Of a stretch of DNA of 55,455 nucleotides, positions 16,271-25,268 are shown in pieces. The position numbers and the translations under genes were made by a program. Within the stretch, counting starts at the first letter, position 1. Every line of letters starts with the position of its first letter. The notes under the pieces were generated by a model that did no database searches, was not told where the DNA came from, and saw nothing but the letters and a program-made list of their open reading frames with translations. This DNA is from Oscillospiraceae bacterium (GTDB lineage Bacteria; Bacillota; Clostridia; Oscillospirales; Oscillospiraceae), in the NCBI GenBank assembly GCA_902767915.1, contig CACXJE010000018.1, forward strand, positions 1 to 55,455, in the 5' to 3' direction.

Positions 16271-17305
16271 TTATATCACACAACTGCGATTTTTCCAATG
16301 CCTTTTTGAAAAAAAGAAAAAAATCAGCAGGAGCAGAGCTGCAGCAGGCAGCAGAAGCCGGATTCCGGCTGCGGTCGGGAAGAACAATACCGATGCTGCA
16401 CCGGCCAGCAGCAGGGAGATCAAGGCCTGCAGGGTTTTCCCCAACAGATAGCTGCCGAAGGGCAGACCGGCAGCCTGCAGGGCCTCCAATGCCTGCAGGT
16501 GGACACAGACCCCACCCCAGCCGGTGAGCAGGGCACAGAACAGAAACCGCAGGTGCAGGCCCAGCCGGGACAACGTCGTGATTCCGGCGGTCAGCTCCAG
16601 AGAGCCGAGACTCAGGCAGTAGACCCAATCGGGCAGGGACAGCCTGTCCAGCGCCCGGGTGCATACAGCCTGGAAGGCGGAGAAAAAGACGACCATGCCT
16701 GCCACCCGGAGCATGGAGCCGGTTGCCTCCGCCACCGCCTTCGGGAAGGCGGCGGACAGGGGTTCCGGAGCTTTCTGTTTTAGAATCCTGTTACTGTCCG
16801 CTTCACGGACCGGCGCGAACAGTACGCCGGTGAGCCCGGCGGACAACAGGGTGATCCCCATCAGCACCAGGCCTAAACGGACGGAGTCCAGGCAGACTGC
16901 GCCGACAGCGCCGATCAGAAAGGCGGGTCCCGGATTGTTGCAGAAGGCTGAGAGGGAAGCGGCCTGCCCTTTTGTAAGCCCGCCCTCCCGATACAGACTG
17001 CAGAGGGCGTGAATACCCAGAGGATACCCGCCCAACAGCCCGATGGCAATGGGCGCCGCAGCGCTGCCGGGCAGGGAGAAGGCCTTTTCTGCAAACGGGC
17101 CCAGACGCCTTCCTGCAAAGTCGGGGAATCCGGTTTTCAGGGCCAGGGCGGATAAGACGCTGAAGGGAAACAGGGCCGGAAGCAAGACCGTTCCGCAGAT
17201 TCTGAGTCCGTTTTTTACACCCTCCCGGCATGCCTCGTTCTGAAACAGCAGCAATCCCATCGCCGACAGCGGCGCCCAAAACGCGGTATATGGGAATCTT
17301 CTCAT
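16271..17305 (-). CDS. ylbJ: YlbJ-like sporulation integral membrane protein
   Basis: A 344-residue polytopic membrane protein with about eight hydrophobic segments and the two-lobed nucleoside-recognition (Gate) arrangement. GLLGGYPLGIHALCSLYREGG and SAFCNNPGPAFLIGAVG are typical of YlbJ. In Bacillus, YlbJ is needed for the spore cortex. ATG 17305 is chosen because of the strong AAAGGGGGTG site; longer in-frame extensions upstream run into the divergent promoter region. It is divergent from yqfC-yqfD, also sporulation genes, with a long palindrome between them. Family is fairly sure; the exact orthology to ylbJ is less so. Confidence 0.82.
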   Translation of the reverse strand: MRRFPYTAFWAPLSAMGLLLFQNEACREGVKNGLRICGTVLLPALFPFSVLSALALKTGFPDFAGRRLGPFAEKAFSLPGSAAAPIAIGLLGGYPLGIHALCSLYREGGLTKGQAASLSAFCNNPGPAFLIGAVGAVCLDSVRLGLVLMGITLLSAGLTGVLFAPVREADSNRILKQKAPEPLSAAFPKAVAEATGSMLRVAGMVVFFSAFQAVCTRALDRLSLPDWVYCLSLGSLELTAGITTLSRLGLHLRFLFCALLTGWGGVCVHLQALEALQAAGLPFGSYLLGKTLQALISLLLAGAASVLFFPTAAGIRLLLPAAALLLLIFFFFSKRHWKNRSCVI

Positions 17306-17335
17306 CCCGGCACCCCCTTTGATTCTGGTGCAGTC

Positions 17336-17363
17336 TATGCAAATCCGGATACGGACTTGCATA
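17336..17363. promoter_or_regulatory. Palindrome between ylbJ-like and yqfC
   Basis: TATGCAA-A-TCCG is mirrored by CGGA-C-TTGCATA around GATA, 11 of 12 positions complementary. It lies in the 91-bp divergent intergenic region and is placed like a shared operator. No T-run follows, so it is not a terminator. No clear sigma-A promoter is visible nearby. Confidence 0.5.
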
Positions 17364-17396
17364 AACTGAACCATATTTTGAGCGAGGTGAAGGAGA

Positions 17397-17684
17397 ATGA
17401 AGAACTCCAGACGGCGGCTGCAGGAGCTTCTCGGGGCAGGGGATTTCCCGGCGGAGATTTTGACAGGCGTCCCGGTGATCGAGATCAAGGGGGACACGGA
17501 GACGGTTGTAATCAACCACCGGGGTATCCTGTCCTATCAGGAGGACGCGGTACGGATCGCCTCCGGTCTGGGCCCGATCTGCATTCGCGGAAAGGATCTG
17601 GTGATCTATCGCATGAACCGGGAACGGATTCAATTGCGGGGATCGGTGCTGGCAGTTCTGTTCGGGGAGGAGTTGGAATGCTGA
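17397..17684 (+). CDS. yqfC: Sporulation protein YqfC
   Basis: A 95-residue member of the small YqfC/YabP family, expressed in the mother cell during sporulation in Bacillus. Family features are the N-terminal basic stretch, then VPVIEIKGDTETVVINHRGIL and the IRGKDLVIYRM segment. An AGGTGAAGGAG site precedes the ATG. Its last codons overlap the start of yqfD (ATGCTGA), the conserved arrangement of this pair. Confidence 0.9.
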   Translation: MKNSRRRLQELLGAGDFPAEILTGVPVIEIKGDTETVVINHRGILSYQEDAVRIASGLGPICIRGKDLVIYRMNRERIQLRGSVLAVLFGEELEC

Positions 17685-18892
17685 GAACCCTGCGAGGCTA
17701 TGTGGAGCTGGAAATCACCGGTGCTTCCCCGGAGCGGTGCCTGAACCGACTGGCGGAAAAGGATATCCCGTTTTGGAACCTGCAGCAGGTCGACGCATTT
17801 CATCTGACCTGCTGTCTCTATACGGCCCATCTGGAGGCAGCCAGAAAAGAGATCTCGTCGGCCCTCTGTACGGAAAAGGTGCTTCGGATCCGGGGTCTTC
17901 CTCACGGGGTCCGGGGCTTGCGAAATCGCCCTGTCCTGATTGTGGGATTCCTGCTGGCGCTGGTTTTGGCATACGTTTCTCAATGCTTTGTCTGGTTTGT
18001 TCGGGTGGAGGGCGCGGTGGAGGTCCCTCCGGAGCAGATCCTGCAGGCGATTGATGCCGAGGGGGTAGCCTTCGGCGCCTGGGGCCCGAAGCTGGATTCC
18101 CAATATCTCAAAAACCGGATGCTGAATCTGATCCCTCAGCTTCGTTGGCTGGCGGTCAATCGGGAGGGCGGCATTGCACATGTGCTGGTTTCCGAACGGG
18201 AAAAGCGGCTGCCTGAGAGGGAGCCCTATCAGGTCACAAATGTGGTGGCCTCCGCAGACGGCGTGGTCACAGGTCTTTCCGTTCTGAGCGGGTTTCCCTG
18301 CGTGGAAATCGGGGATGCGGTGCTGGAGGGGCAGGTGCTGGTGACCGGCATCCAGGAATGGACCACCCACGTCCAGGCCACAACCGCTTCTGCCGAGGTG
18401 GAGGCCATGACGCTGCACAATCTCACCCTCTTAATGCCGGATCAAACCTATGAAAAAGCCTATACCGGCAGGGAAGCGGTCTGCCGCACCCTGATTCTGA
18501 AAAGAAATCGAATAAAAATCTCAGGAAACAGTAGCATTTTCGGTACAAAGTGTGATAAAATGATAGAAACGAAACCGTTGACGCTGCCGGGAGGCTATGT
18601 GCTCCCTGTTTTTCTGGAGATTGTCACGCTGCGGGAGTATGCATTGACCCCTGTGGAGGTGACGGAACAGGAGGCCTCCGCGATAGTTCAGACTGTGGCG
18701 GAGGAGACCGTGGGCAGGGAAATGATCGCCGGAACCGTAGCGTCAAAACGAATGATCATAGATCGGACAGAGGGGCTGTTCCGCTGTGAGGCGGCGCTGA
18801 ACTGTCGGGAGGTGATCTCCCGGACGGTGGAGGTCCCCCTGTTTGGAGAGGATGTGGAGTATGGACAGAATTATCAACGCGGAACGGATTGA
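17678..18892 (+). CDS. yqfD: Sporulation protein YqfD
   Basis: A 404-residue membrane protein of the YqfD family, linked to engulfment and forespore maturation. The N-terminal soluble part (1-85) is followed by one transmembrane helix (VLIVGFLLALVLAYVSQCF, about 87-105) and a large extracytoplasmic domain with VEGAVEVPPEQILQAI and a central ADGVVTGL hairpin domain. GGGGAGGAG serves as ribosome binding site for ATG 17678. It overlaps yqfC by 7 bp and phoH by 32 bp, the usual clostridial order. Confidence 0.92.
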   Translation: MLRTLRGYVELEITGASPERCLNRLAEKDIPFWNLQQVDAFHLTCCLYTAHLEAARKEISSALCTEKVLRIRGLPHGVRGLRNRPVLIVGFLLALVLAYVSQCFVWFVRVEGAVEVPPEQILQAIDAEGVAFGAWGPKLDSQYLKNRMLNLIPQLRWLAVNREGGIAHVLVSEREKRLPEREPYQVTNVVASADGVVTGLSVLSGFPCVEIGDAVLEGQVLVTGIQEWTTHVQATTASAEVEAMTLHNLTLLMPDQTYEKAYTGREAVCRTLILKRNRIKISGNSSIFGTKCDKMIETKPLTLPGGYVLPVFLEIVTLREYALTPVEVTEQEASAIVQTVAEETVGREMIAGTVASKRMIIDRTEGLFRCEAALNCREVISRTVEVPLFGEDVEYGQNYQRGTD

Positions 18893-19859
18893 ACAGATCA
18901 TTAACGTCTTCGGTTCCTTCGACGAGAACATCAAGCGGATCGAGCAGACCTTCGGCGTCCGGGTCACCAACCGGGATACGGAATTGAAGGTTTCGGGTGA
19001 GCCCGAGGCGGTGGAGCAGGCGGGCAGAGCCGTGGACGGGCTGCTGCTTCTGGCGGCCAAGGGAGAAGCCATCGACGAGCAGAAGGTTCGCTATCTGATT
19101 GACCTGGTGCGGTCCGGCAACGACGACAAAATCGGGGAAATGGCCAAGGACGTGGTTTGCGTCACCGCCAAGGGCAAGCCCATCAAGGCCAAAACTCTGG
19201 GCCAGCAGCGTTATATGAAGGCCATCCAGAAAAACACCATTACCATCGGCGTGGGCCCTGCGGGCACCGGCAAAACCTATCTGGCCGTGGCGGCGGCGGT
19301 GGCGGCCTTCCGGGAGAAGACCGTGAACCGGATCATTCTGACCCGGCCGGCGGTGGAGGCGGGCGAGCGGCTGGGCTTTTTGCCCGGAGATCTGCAGAAT
19401 AAGGTGGATCCCTATCTGCGGCCGCTGTATGACGCGCTGTTCGACATGCTGGGCCCGGAGACCTATCAGAAATACCTGGAGCGGGGCAATATCGAGGTGG
19501 CCCCTCTGGCCTATATGCGGGGCCGCACGCTGGACGACAGCTTTATCATCCTGGACGAGGCCCAGAACACTACCCGGGAGCAGATGAAGATGTTCCTGAC
19601 CCGCCTGGGCTTCGGATCCAAGATCGTGATTACCGGCGACGTGACCCAGATCGACCTTCCCACCGACAAAACCAGCGGCCTCAAGGAGGCATTGAAGGTT
19701 TTGGATAACGTGCCGGACATTGCGATCTGCCGTCTGAGCGCCTCCGACGTGGTCCGGCACGCTCTGGTGCAGAGCATTGTGGCTGCCTACGATAAATACG
19801 AAAATGCCAAGTCTCAGCCGGACAGAAAGCCTCCCGTGAAAAACTACCGAAAGAGATGA
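18861..19859 (+). CDS. phoH: PhoH-like ATPase
   Basis: A 332-residue cytoplasmic P-loop protein. An N-terminal KH-like part (VRVTNRDTELKVSG) precedes a helicase-like NTPase domain with Walker A GPAGTGKT (about 132-139) and Walker B ILDEAQN (about 229-235). PhoH proteins are tied to RNA processing, often together with YbeY. ATG 18861 begins the conserved MDRIINAERIEQ; an in-frame TTG at 18843 lies deeper in yqfD. The stop overlaps the ybeY start (ATGA). Confidence 0.93.
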   Translation: MDRIINAERIEQIINVFGSFDENIKRIEQTFGVRVTNRDTELKVSGEPEAVEQAGRAVDGLLLLAAKGEAIDEQKVRYLIDLVRSGNDDKIGEMAKDVVCVTAKGKPIKAKTLGQQRYMKAIQKNTITIGVGPAGTGKTYLAVAAAVAAFREKTVNRIILTRPAVEAGERLGFLPGDLQNKVDPYLRPLYDALFDMLGPETYQKYLERGNIEVAPLAYMRGRTLDDSFIILDEAQNTTREQMKMFLTRLGFGSKIVITGDVTQIDLPTDKTSGLKEALKVLDNVPDIAICRLSASDVVRHALVQSIVAAYDKYENAKSQPDRKPPVKNYRKR

Positions 19860-20362
19860 ACACCATGAAAAATAATATTGTGATTACCTTCCAGATCGAA
19901 AACGGAATCCGCCGTCTGCCTCTGTGGCTGCATCTGAAAAAATGCATCGAAGCCACCCTGCAGGCAGAGAAGGTCACGGTTCCCTGTGAGATCAACGTGC
20001 TGGTGGCGGACAACCAGACCATCCGGGCCATCAACAAGGCCTACCGGAACATCGACCGGGAAACCGATGTGCTGTCCTTCCCCATGTTTCAGTTTGAGCC
20101 GGGGAAGCTGCCCAAGGATCTGACGGAATACCTGGATCCCGAGACCGGCCTGCTGCCCCTGGGGGATATGGCCATCTCCTTCGAGAAGGCCAAGGCCCAG
20201 GCGGAGGAATTCGGCCACAGCGCCAAGCGGGAGCTGGGGTATCTGACCATCCACTCCATTTTGCACCTGCTGGGTTACGACCATGTGGACGAGGGCCCCA
20301 TGAAGCAGCAGATGCGGGCCCGGGAGGAAGCAATCTGCGCCAAAATCGACCTGGAACGCTGA
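19856..20362 (+). CDS. ybeY: Endoribonuclease / rRNA maturation factor YbeY
   Basis: A 168-residue metalloprotein for 16S rRNA 3'-end maturation and ribosome quality control. The zinc-binding HSILHLLGYDH motif (about 133-143) is intact, and NxTYRNID-type sequence (INKAYRNIDRETDVLSFP) precedes it. The first ATG is coupled to the phoH stop; ATG 19865 is an alternative. In many Firmicutes a diacylglycerol kinase or cytidine deaminase gene lies between ybeY and era; here an acetyltransferase gene occupies that place. Confidence 0.95.
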   Translation: MNTMKNNIVITFQIENGIRRLPLWLHLKKCIEATLQAEKVTVPCEINVLVADNQTIRAINKAYRNIDRETDVLSFPMFQFEPGKLPKDLTEYLDPETGLLPLGDMAISFEKAKAQAEEFGHSAKRELGYLTIHSILHLLGYDHVDEGPMKQQMRAREEAICAKIDLER

Positions 20363-20377
20363 TGTTTACGAAGGCAG

Positions 20378-20396
20378 GGACAAGCATTGCTTGTCC
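20378..20396. repeat. Short GC-rich hairpin before the acetyltransferase gene
   Basis: GGACAAGC and GCTTGTCC form a perfect 8-bp stem with an ATT loop. With the similar hairpin at 20942-20960 it brackets the GNAT gene. Confidence 0.6.
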
Positions 20397-20416
20397 GCCG
20401 AAAGGAGCTTCGCTGC

Positions 20417-20935
20417 ATGGTAGAGTTTCACGTTGCAGAACAGAAAGATGCGCCGATTCTCGCGGCAATCCGGCGAAAGGCCTGGGACGCGACTTATCGG
20501 GGCATCTACCCGGATGAGATGATCGACCGGTACGATTTGGCGCTCTTTACCGTCAGGGACGAAAAACGGATTGCAAACCCGGAGAACAAGGTTTGGCTTG
20601 TCATGGATGGAGCCGACTGTGTCGGCTATCTTGTGGTGGGCCCCTGCGGCTTCGGCCGTTATAAAGACTTCGAATTTTGCCTCAACAGTCTGTATTTGCT
20701 TCCGCCCTATCAAAAATTGGGTCTGGGTAAAAAAGCCTTTGATCTGACTGTTGCGGAGTGCCGCCGGCGTGGCTTCAACCGTTTCTTTTGCAGCTGCAGC
20801 CCGCACAACGAGAATGCCATGGGCTTCTATAGACACATGGGCGGCGTTCTTGGGGCGCAGTCTCTCGGACATACAAACAAGGCGGAGGACGCTGTGTATT
20901 TTGAATTCTTACTGAATTTGTCCCCCAAATCATGA
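20417..20935 (+). CDS. GNAT family N-acetyltransferase
   Basis: A 172-residue acetyl-CoA-dependent acyltransferase. Motif A is visible as LNSLYLLPPYQKLGLGKKAF, with the pyrophosphate-binding Q/R-x-x-G-x-G/A pattern in QKLGLGKKA, and a later motif in HNENAMGFYRHMGG. The substrate cannot be read from sequence. ATG 20417 follows AAAGGAG; an upstream in-frame start at 20387 falls in a hairpin. The gene interrupts the normally tight ybeY-era neighbourhood and is flanked by two GC-rich hairpins, so it may be a late arrival. Confidence 0.85.
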   Translation: MVEFHVAEQKDAPILAAIRRKAWDATYRGIYPDEMIDRYDLALFTVRDEKRIANPENKVWLVMDGADCVGYLVVGPCGFGRYKDFEFCLNSLYLLPPYQKLGLGKKAFDLTVAECRRRGFNRFFCSCSPHNENAMGFYRHMGGVLGAQSLGHTNKAEDAVYFEFLLNLSPKS

Positions 20936-20941
20936 ACCGAC

Positions 20942-20960
20942 GGGCCGGGGAACCCGGCCC
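20942..20960. repeat. Short GC-rich hairpin before era
   Basis: GGGCCGGG and CCCGGCCC form a perfect 8-bp stem around GAA. There is no T-run, so it may be a repeat rather than a terminator. Confidence 0.6.
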
Positions 20961-20987
20961 CTGCGAATCTTACACAGGAGAAAGACT

Positions 20988-21884
20988 ATGAACACAAAAT
21001 CTGCTATGATCGCCATTTGCGGGCGGCCCAATGTGGGCAAGTCCACGCTGACCAATACCATCGTAGGCGAGAAGGTCGCCATCGTTTCCAATAAGCCCCA
21101 GACCACCCGAAACCGGATCTGCGGGATCCTGGACCGGGGAGATACCCAGCTTGTGTTTATGGACACCCCGGGCTTTCACAAGCCCCGGACAAAGCTGGGA
21201 GACTACATGGTCAACGTGGTGGAGGAATCCGTGGCAGACGTGGACCTGGCCCTGCTGCTGGTGGAACCAATTGCCAATATCGGGCCCCAGGAGCAGGCGC
21301 TGATCGACCAGTTCCGGCAGCGTCAGGTGCCGGCGATCCTGGTGATCAACAAAATTGATACCGTAGAGGAAAAGGAAAACCTGCTGGCGGTCATCGCCGC
21401 CTATCGGGATGCCTATTCCTTTGAGGAGATCATTCCCGTCTCCGCGAAGACAAAGGAGGGGGTGGAGGAGTTGCTGCGCATCTGCGAGCGCTATGCGGTG
21501 GAATCCCCCTGGTTCTTCCCGGAGGGCATGACCTCCGATCAGCCGGAGCGGCAGGTGATTGCCGAGATCATTCGGGAAAAGATGCTTTGGAACCTGGAAA
21601 AGGAGATCCCCCACGGTACGGCCGTGGAGATCAACCGGTTCACTGAACGGGACAACGGGATCATCGACGTGGAGGCCACCATCTACTGCGAAAAGGCCAG
21701 CCACAAGGGCATCATCATCGGCAAGGGCGGCCAGATGCTGAAAAAGATCAGCTCCCAGGCCCGGGCCGACTGCGAGCGGTTCATGGGCACAAAGGTCTAT
21801 CTTCAGACCTGGATCAAGGTCAAGGAGAACTGGCGGGACAGCGATTTCATGATCCGGAACTTCGGCTATTCCCGGGGAGAATAA
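20988..21884 (+). CDS. era: GTPase Era
   Basis: A 298-residue ribosome-assembly GTPase that binds the 3' end of 16S rRNA. G motifs are complete: GRPNVGKST (G1), the TTR switch (G2), DTPG (G3), NKID (G4) and SAK (G5). The C-terminal KH domain contains HKGIIIGKGGQMLKKI. It acts at the membrane-associated ribosome stage alongside YbeY and RecO neighbours. An ACAGGAGAAAG site precedes the ATG. Confidence 0.97.
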   Translation: MNTKSAMIAICGRPNVGKSTLTNTIVGEKVAIVSNKPQTTRNRICGILDRGDTQLVFMDTPGFHKPRTKLGDYMVNVVEESVADVDLALLLVEPIANIGPQEQALIDQFRQRQVPAILVINKIDTVEEKENLLAVIAAYRDAYSFEEIIPVSAKTKEGVEELLRICERYAVESPWFFPEGMTSDQPERQVIAEIIREKMLWNLEKEIPHGTAVEINRFTERDNGIIDVEATIYCEKASHKGIIIGKGGQMLKKISSQARADCERFMGTKVYLQTWIKVKENWRDSDFMIRNFGYSRGE

Positions 21885-21967
21885 AAACTGCCAGGTTTTC
21901 CCGGGTATCATGTGAGCCGTCCCGGAAATGCTAACCTCAGAGTCCAAGATCCGGATCGGAGGTTGGT

Positions 21968-22123
21968 ATGATGAATGAGGCGTCTGCGCTTTGGGCCCGG
22001 TTTCTTTCCACCGGCGCACCGGAGACCTATTTGCAGTATCGAAACTGCCTTGCCGCCGAGGCGGCGGATCGGAGTCATTCATGTATTTCAAATCGGAGGG
22101 AATCGTCCTCAGAGAGGTGCTGA
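21968..22123 (+). CDS. yqzL: YqzL-like small protein
   Basis: A 51-residue product with a GGAGG ribosome binding site at 21957-21961 and two possible starts (21968, 21971). The first part, LWARFLSTGAPETYLQYR, fits the W-x-x-F-x-x-TG-x-P-x-x-Y-L-x-Y pattern of YqzL proteins, which lie between era and recO in Bacillus and many clostridia. Its last 43 bases overlap the start of recO, and that part of the peptide is probably not conserved. The function of YqzL is unknown. Confidence 0.7.
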   Translation: MMNEASALWARFLSTGAPETYLQYRNCLAAEAADRSHSCISNRRESSSERC

Positions 22124-22839
22124 TCGACGAGGCGGACAAGCTGCTGGACATCCTGACAAAGGAGCACGGCCTGGTTACGGCCAAGGCCAGAGGCGTCCGC
22201 CGGGGACGTTCGCCCTTGAAAAGCGCCTGTCAGCTTTTGACCTACTCGGAATTTACCCTGTTTGAATATCGGGGCAAGCTGACCGTGCAGGAGGCCCAGC
22301 CCATCGAACAGTTCCGGCAGCTCAGAGAGCAGCTGGAGCTGTTCGGTCTGGGTTCCTATTTTGCCCAGGCCTGTTCGGTGGTGGCCCAGGAGGACGCGCC
22401 GAACCCGGAGCTGCTGTCTCTGCTCAGCAACTGCCTCTATGCGTTGAGCAGACTGGGCAAGCCCCAGCTTTTGGTGAAAAGCGTCTTTGAGCTGCGGCTG
22501 GCCTGCCTGGCAGGCTTTGCGCCGGAGCTCACCGGCTGCTGTGTCTGCGGGAAGCCGGACCCGGATCGGTTCGACCTGTCCCAGGGCTTGGTCCATTGCG
22601 CCGCCTGTCACCCGGATCAGGGAGAGGGCATCCGCATGCCGATCACCACCGCTGTTTTGTGCGCCATGCAGTATATCTGCTGGTGCGATCCAAAAAAACT
22701 GTTTTCCTTCAAGCTGGACGAGGCCTCTCTGCAGCAGCTCAGCAGCATTACGGAGGCTTATCTGATGACCCAGCTGGAACACAGCTTTTCCACCCTGGAT
22801 TTCTATAAATCCTTATTGCCATATGGGGAGACAACATGA
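22081..22839 (+). CDS. recO: DNA repair protein RecO
   Basis: A 252-residue mediator of RecA loading in the RecFOR pathway. An N-terminal OB fold (SEGIVLREVLIDEADKLLDI, then KARGVRRGRSPL) is followed by a helical domain and the four-cysteine zinc site CCVCGKPDPDRF...HCAAC. ATG 22081 begins the conserved MYFKSEGIV and has CGGAG upstream; longer forms read through the yqzL-like gene. Its stop overlaps the mutS2 start (ATGA). Confidence 0.94.
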   Translation: MYFKSEGIVLREVLIDEADKLLDILTKEHGLVTAKARGVRRGRSPLKSACQLLTYSEFTLFEYRGKLTVQEAQPIEQFRQLREQLELFGLGSYFAQACSVVAQEDAPNPELLSLLSNCLYALSRLGKPQLLVKSVFELRLACLAGFAPELTGCCVCGKPDPDRFDLSQGLVHCAACHPDQGEGIRMPITTAVLCAMQYICWCDPKKLFSFKLDEASLQQLSSITEAYLMTQLEHSFSTLDFYKSLLPYGETT

Positions 22840-25208
22840 CAGAACTGTATCAGAAATCATTACATAAATTAGAGCTGGACCGGGTTTTGGAGATGCTGAC
22901 GGAATGCGCGGTCAGCGGCGAGGCCAAGGACCGGTGTAAAGAGCTTCAGCCCTCCACGGACCCGGAGGACGTCATGGCTCTGCAGACCCAGACCCAGGAC
23001 GCCTGCAAACTCATCAGTCTCCGCTCCAGTCCCGCCTTTCAGGACGTGCGGGACGTGCGGGCTTCCTTGGACCGGGCGGACCGGGGTGGCAGCCTGAACC
23101 CGAAGGAGCTGCTGCAGATCGCCGGCGTACTTCGGAGTGCCAGAGCGGCAAAGGAGTATTATGACGGGGCCTGCGCCAATACCTCCCTGGACTGGATGTT
23201 TGCGGCCCTGACCCCCAATCGGTTCCTGGAGGAGAAGATCACCGGCGCCATCCTCTCAGAGGAGGAGATCGCCGACGCAGCCAGCTCGGAGCTGGCGGAT
23301 ATCCGCCGTCACATGCGGATCCAGAGCGCGAAGATCAAAGAGAGCCTGCAGAAGATGATCACCTCTCCGTCCTATTCAAAATTCCTGCGGGACCCGATCA
23401 TCACCCTGCGGCAGGACCGCTATGTGGTGCCGGTGAAGGCGGAGTTCAAAAACGAGATCCCCGGTCTGATCCATGACGTCAGCTCCAGCGGCTCCACCTT
23501 TTTCATCGAGCCCATGTCCTCGGTCAACGCCAACAACGCGCTGCGGGAGCTGCTGCTGCGAGAGAAAAAGGAGATTGAGCGGATTCTGGCGGAGCTGTCC
23601 GCAGACGCCGCCGCCCACAGGGAGACCATTTCCCAGGACTACAGCCTTTTGGTGGATCTGGACGTGATTTTTGCCCGGGCAAAGCTGTCCTATCGGATGA
23701 AGGCGACCGCGCCGGAGATCCGCACCGACGGCAGCCTGAACCTGAAGGCCGCCCGGCATCCGCTGATCGACCCGAAAACCGTGGTGCCCATTTCCGTACA
23801 CCTGGGCAGAGACTTTGACACCCTGATTATCACCGGCCCAAACACCGGCGGTAAAACCGTTACTTTGAAAACCATCGGCCTTTTGACTCTGATGGCGGAG
23901 TGCGGCCTGCAGCTGCCTGTGCAGGACGGCAGCTATGTTTCCGTGTTTGACCACGTTCTGGCGGACATCGGCGACGAGCAGAGCATCGAGCAGAGCCTGT
24001 CCACCTTCTCCGCCCACATGCGGAACATTGTGCAGCTGGTGGAGCAGTGCGACGAGAAGTCTCTGGTCCTGTTTGACGAGCTGGGAGCCGGCACAGACCC
24101 TGCCGAAGGCGCGGCCCTTGCAATTTCTCTGATCGAATACTGCCGGGGCAGAGGCAGTCGGGTGGCAGCCACCACCCACTATGCCGAGCTGAAGGTCTAC
24201 GCCATGCGGACCAAGGGCGTCACCAACGCGGCCTGCGAGTTCGACGTGGAGACCCTGAAGCCGACCTATAAGCTGCTGATCGGCGTGCCCGGAAAATCCA
24301 ACGCCTTTGCCATTTCCAGGCGGCTGGGTCTGCCGGAGGATATTATTCAATCCGCCCGGAATACGGTGAGCCAGAACGATCTGGACTTTGAGGAGGTCCT
24401 GGACCAGCTGGAGCAGCAGCGCCAGCAGATGGAGCAGGCCAGGGAGGAGGCGGAACGGCTCCAGCGGGAGACCGCCAAGGTCAAGGAGCAGTCCGACGCC
24501 TACTACGCGGAGATCAAGAAGCAGAAAGAGCGGGCCGAGGCCCAGGCGAGGAAGGAAGCCCAGTTCATTCTGGATGAGGCCAGAAGAACTGCCAACAGCG
24601 TGTATGAGGAGCTGAAGGCCCTCCGCAAGCAGATGCGGGACGTGGCCGACGCCCAGGGCATCAACGAACGACAGGCGGAGCTTCGCCGGCAGATCAACGA
24701 GGCGGAAGCCAAGCTCACCCCCAAAAAGGAAGCCCCGGAGCGTCCCAAGCCCAGCCGGGAGATCCGGGTGGGGGATACGGTGGAGCTTCTGAAGCTGGGC
24801 ACCAAGGCCACGGTGCTGGCGCTGAACAAGGACGGTACCTACCAGCTCCAGGCCGGCATAATGAAGGTCAACGTGAAGCCCGAGGAGGTCTATCTGCTGG
24901 AAAACCAGCAGACCGATGTAAAGAAGTACATCGAGAAAACCCGCCGGGAATTCAAAAATGCCGCCCAGTCTCCCGAGCTGGATCTGCGGGGCATGGATTC
25001 TCTGGAGGCGTCCTCTGTTTTGACTATGTTCCTGGACAATGCCTATATGGCGAACCTGACCCAGGTCCGGATCATTCACGGCAAGGGAACCGGTGTCCTG
25101 CGGAAGACGGTCCAGGAGGAGCTGAAGAAGAACAAGCACGTCAAGTCCTATCGGCTGGGCGTGTACGGCGAGGGCGAAGACGGCGTTACGATTGCCGAGC
25201 TGCGCTGA
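22836..25208 (+). CDS. mutS2: Endonuclease MutS2
   Basis: A 790-residue MutS-family protein without the mismatch-recognition domain. It has the core and clamp regions (1-300), an ATPase domain with Walker A GPNTGGKT (about 334-341) and Walker B LVLFDELGAGTDP, a long charged coiled coil (about 515-640), a KOW-like segment and a C-terminal Smr nuclease domain with LDLRGMDS and RIIHGKGTGVLR (about 713-790). MutS2 suppresses recombination in some bacteria and resolves collided ribosomes in Bacillus. It closes the yqfC-to-mutS2 gene run. Confidence 0.96.
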   Translation: MTELYQKSLHKLELDRVLEMLTECAVSGEAKDRCKELQPSTDPEDVMALQTQTQDACKLISLRSSPAFQDVRDVRASLDRADRGGSLNPKELLQIAGVLRSARAAKEYYDGACANTSLDWMFAALTPNRFLEEKITGAILSEEEIADAASSELADIRRHMRIQSAKIKESLQKMITSPSYSKFLRDPIITLRQDRYVVPVKAEFKNEIPGLIHDVSSSGSTFFIEPMSSVNANNALRELLLREKKEIERILAELSADAAAHRETISQDYSLLVDLDVIFARAKLSYRMKATAPEIRTDGSLNLKAARHPLIDPKTVVPISVHLGRDFDTLIITGPNTGGKTVTLKTIGLLTLMAECGLQLPVQDGSYVSVFDHVLADIGDEQSIEQSLSTFSAHMRNIVQLVEQCDEKSLVLFDELGAGTDPAEGAALAISLIEYCRGRGSRVAATTHYAELKVYAMRTKGVTNAACEFDVETLKPTYKLLIGVPGKSNAFAISRRLGLPEDIIQSARNTVSQNDLDFEEVLDQLEQQRQQMEQAREEAERLQRETAKVKEQSDAYYAEIKKQKERAEAQARKEAQFILDEARRTANSVYEELKALRKQMRDVADAQGINERQAELRRQINEAEAKLTPKKEAPERPKPSREIRVGDTVELLKLGTKATVLALNKDGTYQLQAGIMKVNVKPEEVYLLENQQTDVKKYIEKTRREFKNAAQSPELDLRGMDSLEASSVLTMFLDNAYMANLTQVRIIHGKGTGVLRKTVQEELKKNKHVKSYRLGVYGEGEDGVTIAELR

Positions 25209-25218
25209 GCGAAAGAAA

Positions 25219-25256
25219 AACGACCGGTGAAGCGGATCATCGCTTCACCGGTCGTT
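25219..25256. terminator. Convergent terminator between mutS2 and plsY
   Basis: Perfect 16-bp arms AACGACCGGTGAAGCG / CGCTTCACCGGTCGTT around GATCAT. On the minus strand it is followed by TTTTTCTTT, so it most clearly serves plsY; it lies 10 bp after the mutS2 stop. Confidence 0.85.
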
Positions 25257-25268
25257 GGCTATGAGCCA

